A DNA stretch of 64,000 nucleotides from Cyclobacteriaceae bacterium (GTDB taxonomy: Bacteria > Bacteroidota > Bacteroidia > Cytophagales > Cyclobacteriaceae). Below the pieces are notes generated by a model that had not been told where the DNA came from, searched no databases, and was given only the letters and a program-made list of their open reading frames with translations. A program made the translations under genes and the position numbers. The DNA lies in contig JAIBBC010000002.1 in the NCBI GenBank assembly GCA_019694875.1, positions 682,001 to 746,000 of the forward strand, in the 5' to 3' direction. The stretch's first letter is position 1, and the number at the start of each line of letters is the position of its first letter. Below are positions 1 through 7,508 of the stretch, piece by piece.

Positions 1-1511
1 GCTTGAGCTGTAGGGTACGGTACGAACCGATCTTCAGCCTCGTTGTACGTTCTGCGAACGTCATTCAATTCAGTTGTTTTGCCATGACGTATCATATCTT
101 CGAAACGAGTTCCCCACTCCATAGCAAGTTCTGCATACTTTTCATCCAGAACATCATCAATGTCAACATCCGGAAGTGAAGAAAGGCCTGCGCGGTTTCT
201 TACAAGATTAACGGCTGCTGTAGAAGTCATGGCTGAACTTGTTGCCCCGCTTTCGAGTGCTTCTGCATGCATCAATAGGATTTGCGCATAACGGATAACA
301 CGGAAGTTGTTACCTGATCCATAGCCCGTGCGGCCCGGGAAGATCTGATCCGAAGGCAGGTAGTGCTTTCCGCTGGAGAACAATGCACGTGCTTCTGAAG
401 GGTCAGCTCCGGTATTGCCAATGATGTCTCCGTCAGCAGTTGTGTTGGAAACGTATCCAGGTAATGCTCCGTATACTTCCTCCAAACTGTCGATTCCGGC
501 TTGTGTGAAAAGTACAGAGGTTGTCAAACGTTTCTGATCATTGCGGTCAAGCATGAATTCAATGTACTTAAATGTCGGTTCCCAGAATCCCCAGCCACCT
601 CCTTTGCCTGATACTGCGGGAGTATAAACGTTAGGTCCAAAGAAATCCCACAGGTAGTTGTATGATGTGCCTGATCCCTGGTTCAAGTCTGAATACTGAA
701 GTTCCAAAATGTTTTCGTCGTTCAGCTTACCGGGCATCTTAAACAGATTGTAATAATCGGATTCAAGTGAATACAAACCTGAACTGATAATTGCCCCTGT
801 TGCATCAGCTACGCCTTGATAGTTTTCCATTTCCAGGTTAGCCCAGGCCTTTACTGCCAGTGCTGTACCTCTGGTAACACCACCCTTTATGTCAGTGCGC
901 TGATTCGGGCGAATGTTTGGCAGCAATGGAATTGCTTCGTCCATTAAATCAGAGATGTATTGCATTACATCATCGTGTGATGACAATGGCTCATTGTAAA
1001 GCTTTTCTGAAAAAGAGCTTTTTGGAATGATCAATGCTCCGAATAAACGTGACAATTGCAGCATCTCAAATCCATGCATCACTTTAATTTCGGCGATGTA
1101 CTGATCAGCTACGGCAGGGTTTGGCGCAAACTCCTTATATTTTTGGATTTGCTCGATGGCACCTAAAAATGTATAGAGGTCGCCATACAAATTTAGCCAG
1201 GCAGAGTTTGGCATCCAGTCGGAAGCAACGTATTTATATTCATCCGTTGCAATCAATGGAGCCTGATCACCCGATGCGTTCACATCATCGCCACGCACCG
1301 CTATAATGGGGAATGTTTCCCACTGTAAATCGTAGAATGTTGCATATGAACCAACACGATATGCGTCCATATCTTCAGTCTTGGTATAGTCGATGGTTTC
1401 CACACGAATTTGATTTTCGAGCGGATCGCGCAGCACGCCATCGCAGGCCGTCAATAGCACAAATGCCATCCACACGGGAAGAGCCTTTTTAGCTAGTTTG
1501 AAAATTTTCAT
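1..1511 (-). CDS. SusD/RagB family outer-membrane lipoprotein (C terminus cut by window edge)
   Basis: Surface lipoprotein that would cap the neighbouring SusC barrel and capture its substrate. The 503 codons in the window begin at an ATG on the minus strand. The first 22 residues form a lipoprotein signal peptide, with an LTAC lipobox placing the modified cysteine at residue 23. The rest reads as a SusD-type helical protein, with the usual late segment in which conserved tryptophan, glutamate and RHGK-like residues precede the FVPYP motif near the end. SusD proteins are usually about 450-600 residues, so only the last few residues should be missing. It lies 17 bp downstream of susC in the same direction, the standard operon order. 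The substrate cannot be read from the sequence; no glycoside hydrolase or peptidase is visible in this part of the locus. Confidence 0.93.
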   Translation of the reverse strand, partial: MKIFKLAKKALPVWMAFVLLTACDGVLRDPLENQIRVETIDYTKTEDMDAYRVGSYATFYDLQWETFPIIAVRGDDVNASGDQAPLIATDEYKYVASDWMPNSAWLNLYGDLYTFLGAIEQIQKYKEFAPNPAVADQYIAEIKVMHGFEMLQLSRLFGALIIPKSSFSEKLYNEPLSSHDDVMQYISDLMDEAIPLLPNIRPNQRTDIKGGVTRGTALAVKAWANLEMENYQGVADATGAIISSGLYSLESDYYNLFKMPGKLNDENILELQYSDLNQGSGTSYNYLWDFFGPNVYTPAVSGKGGGWGFWEPTFKYIEFMLDRNDQKRLTTSVLFTQAGIDSLEEVYGALPGYVSNTTADGDIIGNTGADPSEARALFSSGKHYLPSDQIFPGRTGYGSGNNFRVIRYAQILLMHAEALESGATSSAMTSTAAVNLVRNRAGLSSLPDVDIDDVLDEKYAELAMEWGTRFEDMIRHGKTTELNDVRRTYNEAEDRFVPYPTAQ

Positions 1512-1528
1512 AATCGTTGTTAATTTTT

Positions 1529-4500
1529 TTAGAATTTCACATTTAATCCAACTGTATACACTGCCGGTATCGGATACGTTTGAGTATCAACACCATTCGC
1601 CACTTCAGGGTTAAATCCGTTGTACTGGAAAACAGTAAGCGGGCGTTCTGCCGTTAAGAAGATTTTTGTTGCCGGAACCTTCACGCCCAGAAGTTCTTTA
1701 CCCACGAGATTGTAAGCCAAGCGAACATTTTGGATACGGAAATAGTTGCCTTTTTCCACAAAATGATCGCTCATTTGCAAGTTCCATGATTTGCGCAAAC
1801 CTAAGGCTGATGGGTATTTGTTGCCAGTACCCTCTCCGTGCCACAGGTTAGTCGACAAGTCGGCATCAATGTTTGCGTCAGGGTTAAAGATCAGCTGGCC
1901 ACGCTTCCTGTTCAGGATGCTGTTACCACTAATACCCTGGAAGTTTGCTGTAAGTTCAAAGCCTTTCCAGGTAACGCCCAAGTTAAAACCGTAAAGGAAG
2001 TTCGGGAGAATCTTGCCAAGAACTACGCGGTCGTTAGCATCAATCACTCCGTCACCGTTCTGATCCTTGAAGCGGAAATCGCCAGGAACCAGGTTTTTAT
2101 CAGAAATAAACTGTGCTGTGTAACCGCTGGAGTTGATTTCTTCGGTTGTTTGGAATACACCCTCTACTTCGAATCCGTAGAACGCGTTGATCGAATTTCC
2201 TACAATAGAACGCTGCAGGAATTCAGCCTGTCCCGCATCCAGGTAACTCTGGCCGGCCAGATTAGTCACCTCATTTTTCAGCGTAGTGAAGTTGGCTCCA
2301 ACGGTAAAATTAATTTCCGGAGTAATTTTTCCTGAGTAAGAAAGAGCTCCCTCAAAACCTGAGTTGCGGATTTCGCCTCCGTTTCTGCGGACAATTTCGC
2401 GCTGAGCAGGCAGAATAATTGTCAATACGGCATCCTTTGTATCGCGCACATAATAATCGAGGTCAACTGTAAGGGCGTTATTTAAAGCCCTGGCAGTTAC
2501 ACCCACGTTAGTTTCAACAACTGTTTCCCAGGTTTTTACCAGATCAAACGCATTGTCAATCACGTAACCAGCACGTTCAGCTTCAGCAATTGCAGTTGTA
2601 ATCGGGTTTACGGTTGCCTGACCGATTGCTGGTGCAACCCCGTCATTACCAAGCTGACCCCAGCTTCCACGAACCTTAAGGAAGTCGATTTGTTCTATGC
2701 CAAAGAAATCTTCTTCGCTCACTACCCAACCACCACCGATGGTGAAGAAGTTACCCCAGATATTGCCATTCTGGAATTTGTTTGTTCCTTCACGTCTGTA
2801 GGTTCCATAGAGCAAATAACGATCGTCATAGTTATAGGCTAACCGGCCAAAGTAGGAAGACCCATACAGTTTAGACCCGAAGTCAGCAGATTGGTTTTGT
2901 ACGATTGTACCAACAGGAATATACCAGGTTGATTCATCTTTCGGGTTAAGCGTAGTAATATTTGCTCCCTGTACGTAGTTACCTTCGTTGATCTCGCTGC
3001 GATGTGTGTAACCTGCCACGGCTGTGATATTGTGAGCACCAAAGGTTTCTGTATAGGTCAACACGTTATCCAGAATCTGATTGTATTGAGTTGATGCCTT
3101 TTTGTAAATGCCGTTCTGGGAAAATGTAAATCCGTTGTTGTTTGCAAAATCAACGTTACGGGTATCGACATTTTCGAAACTGTAGTTGTAGGTCATTTTG
3201 AACGACAGCTTGTTTGGAATCAGCTGGTAGTCCCAGAAAAGGTTTCCAAGAATTTTACCGATGTTATTGCGGTCGTTGTTGTAGTACAAATTGAAGAACG
3301 GATTTTGAGGATCGCGGTATCCCAATGAGTGAGCATTTGCAAGTTTGATTGGCGATGCAGCTGTATTTGACGGATCAAATACCGGCATAATCGGAACTGC
3401 GAAATAGGCATTGTCCCAGGCACCGTTATCGGCTATGTACTGACGCGCGTTGCTGAGGTTAAAGTTAACACCCACGGTGAGGCGGTCAGTTGCTTTGAAA
3501 TCAACTTTCGTACGGAAGTTCAAACGTCTGTATTCATTTTTAGCAACATTCAGAAGACCTTCCTGATTGAAGTAGCTTCCACCTACTGAGTAGCGAACGT
3601 TATCTTTTCCTCCGTTAATGCTTACTGAGTGATTCTGGATAGATGCAGTGCGAAGAACTTTGTCATACCAGTCGGTATTTGGCAGCGGCACGTTAGGGTT
3701 TACGCGACTACGTCCATAACGCGCGAACGCTGCATCGATATACGTTGCATCAGCCGTAACTCCTGTCGCCAGCGCATACTGAGTGAACTGCTGGGAGTTA
3801 GACATCTGCACCACATTCTGGGCACGCTGCACACCATAGTATCCATCATATACAACTTCTGTTTTCTGATTGTAGGAACCAGACTTGGTTGTGATAAGCA
3901 CAACACCGTTTGCGGCACGTACGCCATAAATCGCAGACGCAGAAGCATCTTTCAGAAGAGAGATTGTAGCGATGTCGTTCGGGTTAAGGAAGTCAATGTT
4001 GCTGAAGAACATTCCATCCACCACGTACAGCGGATCGCTGTTACCCTGACCAGGCATTGATCCGATACCGCGAATACGTACGGTAGGGCTTGCACCCGGT
4101 GCACCACTGCTTACCACTTGGACGCCAGGGATCTTACCCTGCAGGGCCTGCATAGGCTGGCTGGTAGGCGTTTTTGTGAGTTCGTCCGTTTTTACCGTGG
4201 TTATCGCAGAAGTAAGGTCTTTCTCCTGCATGGTACCGTAACCCACGATAACAACTTCATCAAGTGCCTGAGCATCGGCTTCCAGCACTACGTCTACGAC
4301 CGTGCGGTCGCCAACTTCAACTGTTACTGTTTTGTAGCCGATGAATGAAAACGTCAGGGAGGTTTCTGCGGGGGTTAATTGCAGGGTGTACTTCCCTTCG
4401 CCATCCGTGGAAGCACCCTTGTTGGAGCCTACCACCAAAACACTTACACCCGGCATTGGTCCATCCTCCGATGTAACCGTACCCGTAACTGTACGTGTTT

Positions 4501-4570
4501 GAGCGAACGCCCCGCCTCCGAGAAGTAGAAGCAGGATCGCAAGTGAGAGAAAACGTAAATTTTTGCCCAT
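1529..4570 (-). CDS. SusC/RagA family TonB-linked outer-membrane transporter
   Basis: Energy-coupled outer-membrane importer that pairs with the SusD lipoprotein. The 1013-residue protein has a signal peptide (residues 1-23, ending AFA). A carboxypeptidase-regulatory-like beta domain (about 27-100, starting VTGTVTSEDG) follows. Next come the TonB-box/plug junction DEVVIVGYG (about 104-112), the plug domain (about 115-225) with SIYGVRAANGVVLITTK, and a long 22-strand-type barrel ending in the aromatic motif GLNVKF. Length and layout are normal for the family. The gene lies 221 bp after the end of the hybrid receptor gene on the same strand, and susD follows after 17 bp. Substrate is unknown: SusC homologues import glycans, peptides or other oligomers. 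The family call is firm. Confidence 0.96.
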   Translation of the reverse strand: MGKNLRFLSLAILLLLLGGGAFAQTRTVTGTVTSEDGPMPGVSVLVVGSNKGASTDGEGKYTLQLTPAETSLTFSFIGYKTVTVEVGDRTVVDVVLEADAQALDEVVIVGYGTMQEKDLTSAITTVKTDELTKTPTSQPMQALQGKIPGVQVVSSGAPGASPTVRIRGIGSMPGQGNSDPLYVVDGMFFSNIDFLNPNDIATISLLKDASASAIYGVRAANGVVLITTKSGSYNQKTEVVYDGYYGVQRAQNVVQMSNSQQFTQYALATGVTADATYIDAAFARYGRSRVNPNVPLPNTDWYDKVLRTASIQNHSVSINGGKDNVRYSVGGSYFNQEGLLNVAKNEYRRLNFRTKVDFKATDRLTVGVNFNLSNARQYIADNGAWDNAYFAVPIMPVFDPSNTAASPIKLANAHSLGYRDPQNPFFNLYYNNDRNNIGKILGNLFWDYQLIPNKLSFKMTYNYSFENVDTRNVDFANNNGFTFSQNGIYKKASTQYNQILDNVLTYTETFGAHNITAVAGYTHRSEINEGNYVQGANITTLNPKDESTWYIPVGTIVQNQSADFGSKLYGSSYFGRLAYNYDDRYLLYGTYRREGTNKFQNGNIWGNFFTIGGGWVVSEEDFFGIEQIDFLKVRGSWGQLGNDGVAPAIGQATVNPITTAIAEAERAGYVIDNAFDLVKTWETVVETNVGVTARALNNALTVDLDYYVRDTKDAVLTIILPAQREIVRRNGGEIRNSGFEGALSYSGKITPEINFTVGANFTTLKNEVTNLAGQSYLDAGQAEFLQRSIVGNSINAFYGFEVEGVFQTTEEINSSGYTAQFISDKNLVPGDFRFKDQNGDGVIDANDRVVLGKILPNFLYGFNLGVTWKGFELTANFQGISGNSILNRKRGQLIFNPDANIDADLSTNLWHGEGTGNKYPSALGLRKSWNLQMSDHFVEKGNYFRIQNVRLAYNLVGKELLGVKVPATKIFLTAERPLTVFQYNGFNPEVANGVDTQTYPIPAVYTVGLNVKF

Positions 4571-4770
4571 AGATATTTTAGGTTTAAGTAAGTAATTTCA
4601 TAAAATCCAAAAACGAAGTAAATTTTTTCAGGCTTTAATCTCGATTTTAGGGCTCCAAAATCGGGTTTTGTGAAGGGATTTTTTACCTGAAAAAAACATG
4701 GATTTCAAACGTTATTCCTCCATGTTTGAGGCAAGCTATTAAGAAATTAACTCGAAAAAAACATTTTGTC

Positions 4771-4782
4771 GGAAACGTTTCC
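4771..4782. promoter_or_regulatory. Perfect 12-bp palindrome of LacI-operator type upstream of susC
   Basis: The sequence GGAAACGTTTCC is a perfect palindrome with a central CG, as in LacI/CcpA-type operators. It lies in the intergenic space between the receptor gene and susC, about 200 bp before the susC start. A 12-bp perfect palindrome is expected several times in 64 kb by chance, so the location and the LacI-like core carry the argument. No LacI-family gene is in the window. Confidence 0.25.
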
Positions 4783-4791
4783 AAGCGGGCG

Positions 4792-6693
4792 TTATTTGGA
4801 ATCGTTTGCGGCCACAATCTTCATTTTCGCCCTGATTTGACCGTTTTCCAGAATAACTTCTTCCCATCGTGAGGCAAGTGGTTTGTATCCGCGCTGTTCG
4901 AGCTCCTTTACCCTGTCCAAAACCTTCGTACGGAACGACCAAACCGTGTTTGTGCCCAAATCCATCTGGTAGGCGAGCTCTTCCAGGGTGCTTTCCCGCT
5001 TCCCGGTAACGGCCAGATAGGCCAGATAAAATGCCTTTTCGATGGGAAATTTGATGCTGTGAAAGATGGTAAATGCCGTAATGGACTCGTTGTAGCCGCA
5101 TCGCGTGCATCTTCGGGAGAACTTTTGAGAACCCTCGAAATACTTCTGATTTCCGCACTTCCGGCACTGAAAGCCGTGATCCCACTTGAGGTTTTCAATG
5201 AAGCGATAGCAGGACAGCGAGTCTGGATACAGGGTCTTGAACTGGCCATAATCCATGGTCTTTTCCATCAGATGATCGGTCAGAACTTCTTTCAGCCTGT
5301 TTTTAAGCTTCCAGTTATCAAGGTCAAGCATGGAATTAATCTGGTTGATTTCCAGTGCCTGTTGTTCGAGTTTCAGGTTTGACTCCTCGAACTCATGGTT
5401 CTTGCGATTGAGCTCTTCGGTGCGTTCGCGTACTTTCTCCTCAAGTTCTTTGTTTACCATGTCTTTCAACTGCATGTTGAATTCGTGCTGGTGGATGATT
5501 CGTTTAAGCGCCCGGTCGCGATTGTCTTTCAGGATTCGAATTCTGTCGCCCAATGCAAATGTCAGGAATAACATCTCGAGCGTGAAGCTAAGGTGAAGGC
5601 TGTAGTGTGAAATGATTGTGAACGGCAGTACGTTGAGATACACCAGCATCCTGATAAAGAATCCGAAAAAGAGTATGCCATAGGCGATTACAAAGAATCG
5701 GGCAGGGCGATAGCCTTTGTACCACACAACAATTCCGGTATAAAAAATTAACGATAAAGGCAGAATTTCCAGGTTCCGGTATGAGAACAATTCCTGATAA
5801 AATAATAACGCGAATACGAACAAGGCGGTCCGCACAATAATGGTCCATTTCAAAAATTTATCCAGAAAGGAGGCATTGGCCTTTGAGCTCAAGAATCGCC
5901 TTGTAAAAACAAGTGCCCAAAGAATAAGCGAATAGAGTGCAACGCCCACAGCAACGTTATTCCATTCCGGGTGGTCGGGCCAGATGTACTGAAATCCTAC
6001 GCCATCCAGGCTCATCGCATAAAGCGCAACGCTGAGGATATAGAAAATGTAGTAAATGTATTTCATCTCGCGGATCGCGAGGAAAACCAAAAAGTTATAC
6101 AGGATAATGATCAGCACCATGCCATAAAAGGTGCCGTACAAAAAGTACTCGTTGAGTACGTAGTAGATGAATCGGTCTACAGTACGAAAAGCAATGCGGA
6201 TGTCGGCAAAATCGTGCGAGCGTACTTTGAAGTAATAATAAACCGTGGTGTCGCCATGATTCGGAATTTGCACTTCGAAGTTCTTGTGCATGAACATCCG
6301 TTGGCGGAACGGATATTGATCGCCCGTGATCACCTGTCGGTAGCCACCCTGCGTTTGCGGAACGTAGGCTTCGAGGTGGTCGATCGTTTGATCGTAAAAC
6401 TCAAAGATCCAGGTATTCTGTGTGTGACTGTTGTACAATACGGGCATCCTGATCCAGTAAGCAGCACCCGACTGAAAATCGGCATTCAGGTACGAATCGT
6501 GGCGCAGGAAACTTTTGGCGAAAGCGGGAGAGGAGGCTGTAGTAATATCAAGCGTGTCGTGCGGATCGATCAGGTAGGTAAGCTCCGTGAGGGTGAAAAT
6601 GTGTTCGTTTACCTGGTCATCGACAACGGCTATTTGTGCCGTGACGGATAACCCGCAGCATGCGAAAAGAATTGAAAGTGTAATCGATCTCAT
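4792..6693 (-). CDS. 7TMR-DISM receptor with coiled coil and IS1595-type transposase zinc-ribbon/helix module
   Basis: Predicted membrane sensor carrying its own DNA-binding-like tail. ATG at 6693 is preferred; a GTG directly before it would add one residue. Order of parts: signal peptide (1 to about 19); an extracellular beta-sandwich of 7TMR-DISMED2 type (about 40-165); seven hydrophobic segments of 7TMR-DISM type (about 185-395); a charged coiled coil (about 400-470). A C-terminal module follows: a four-cysteine zinc ribbon, CRKCG and CTRCG (about 507-532), then TAFTIFHSIKFPIEKAF and a helix-turn-helix-like stretch ending near 610. That last part resembles the N-terminal zinc-ribbon region of IS1595/ISXO2 transposases; no DDE catalytic domain is present. 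No histidine kinase, GGDEF or HTH_LuxR output domain was found. The susCD pair follows on the same strand, so local regulation of uptake is plausible but inferred. Confidence 0.82.
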   Translation of the reverse strand: MRSITLSILFACCGLSVTAQIAVVDDQVNEHIFTLTELTYLIDPHDTLDITTASSPAFAKSFLRHDSYLNADFQSGAAYWIRMPVLYNSHTQNTWIFEFYDQTIDHLEAYVPQTQGGYRQVITGDQYPFRQRMFMHKNFEVQIPNHGDTTVYYYFKVRSHDFADIRIAFRTVDRFIYYVLNEYFLYGTFYGMVLIIILYNFLVFLAIREMKYIYYIFYILSVALYAMSLDGVGFQYIWPDHPEWNNVAVGVALYSLILWALVFTRRFLSSKANASFLDKFLKWTIIVRTALFVFALLFYQELFSYRNLEILPLSLIFYTGIVVWYKGYRPARFFVIAYGILFFGFFIRMLVYLNVLPFTIISHYSLHLSFTLEMLFLTFALGDRIRILKDNRDRALKRIIHQHEFNMQLKDMVNKELEEKVRERTEELNRKNHEFEESNLKLEQQALEINQINSMLDLDNWKLKNRLKEVLTDHLMEKTMDYGQFKTLYPDSLSCYRFIENLKWDHGFQCRKCGNQKYFEGSQKFSRRCTRCGYNESITAFTIFHSIKFPIEKAFYLAYLAVTGKRESTLEELAYQMDLGTNTVWSFRTKVLDRVKELEQRGYKPLASRWEEVILENGQIRAKMKIVAANDSK

Positions 6694-6696
6694 CAC

Positions 6697-7100
6697 CGAT
6701 CAATCGGATTTTGAAGGAAATATACGAAAACGTAGATGTATTAGGGGTTTAGAAAGTACAGAACTCGATTAGCTACCCGTATGTGAAAAAGAAAAAAATC
6801 GGGTTTCTTTTGGACGGTTGTTCTGCCGGAAAGTTGGGGATGACATCTGTAAGAATGTAGTTCATTCAGTACGTTCCTGATTACTCACTACCCAACTGTG
6901 GGCTTATTTTTTATAAAGTTTCGAATAGCCTGAATTATCAAAATAACTGTAATCGCTACTGCGGATATACTAAATGTGATCTTGATTAAAAAGCAGAATG
7001 GTTCTAATTAACATAAAAAGAATGTAAATAAAATAACTGAATTTGTATCTAGTGATCTTGCCATTAAAAAGCAAAAATCAAGCAGTTAGTTTTTAAATCT
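6697..7100. other. AT-rich intergenic stretch with no supported gene
   Basis: About 400 bp between the receptor gene and the small lipoprotein gene. It is clearly more AT-rich than the flanking receptor gene. On the minus strand a 35-40 codon open stretch around 6898-7010 could encode one hydrophobic helix, but it has no credible start codon, so it may be the remnant of a decayed gene. A short CCCA/TGGG hairpin followed by T-rich sequence near 6891-6916 is too weak to call a terminator. Confidence 0.4.
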
Positions 7101-7505
7101 TCAATCTTTAAAATCCTCTCTAAAATACTGGTCATTTAGTTGGCTCAGCTCAATTTTGCTTTTCCAAAATAAAATCTTATATAAATTTCCGCCCTCACTG
7201 CTGTATAAATAAAATTCCTCTACTGAATCAGCACATTTAAAAACCTTAAATTTTTTTTTCTTAAAAATTGAGTCTAAACTATGAGTCGAATCTCTTGGGA
7301 AGAAAACAGATTTGGACGTGACATTTTTTTTAGGATTGAGACCGACTAAAACAATGGTATCGCCATTTACCCAAGATAAAAAATTTGCCTCTTTATTGAG
7401 CGTATATCCATGCTGTAAAAAAAAATCCGCATCACTCTTGCTGGGGTTTGAACACGAGAGAATTAAAACAAAAAGTGCGATAAGTACTAAAAAAAAAGCC
7501 CTCAT
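7101..7505 (-). CDS. Small AT-rich lipoprotein after the RHS tip, candidate immunity or accessory protein
   Basis: 134-residue protein of no recognised family. An N-terminal hydrophobic stretch ends in the lipobox LILSC, with the lipidated cysteine at residue 18, so it should be anchored in a membrane facing the periplasm or surface. The mature part is a short mixed alpha/beta domain rich in Lys, Ser and Phe. The start codon lies 3 bp after the stop of the RHS gene on the same strand, so the two are almost certainly co-transcribed. Base composition is lower in GC than the housekeeping genes. In polymorphic toxin loci the gene directly downstream of the variable tip usually encodes immunity, and lipoprotein immunity proteins are known; applying that here is inference. 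Confidence 0.7.
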   Translation of the reverse strand: MRAFFLVLIALFVLILSCSNPSKSDADFFLQHGYTLNKEANFLSWVNGDTIVLVGLNPKKNVTSKSVFFPRDSTHSLDSIFKKKKFKVFKCADSVEEFYLYSSEGGNLYKILFWKSKIELSQLNDQYFREDFKD

Positions 7506-7508
7506 ATG

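Noticed and set aside
1838-2335. 165-codon plus-strand frame inside susC.
   Set aside because: Antisense to the SusC barrel region; composition is a shadow of it.
4762-4775. CATTTTGTCGGAAA, 14 bp, also at 56182-56195 upstream of the adhesin.
   Set aside because: Several 14-bp pairs are expected by chance in 64 kb; no third copy or symmetry supports a shared operator.
5971-6651. 226-codon plus-strand frame inside the receptor gene.
   Set aside because: It lies wholly antisense to a well-supported gene, and its translation shows no recognisable domain.
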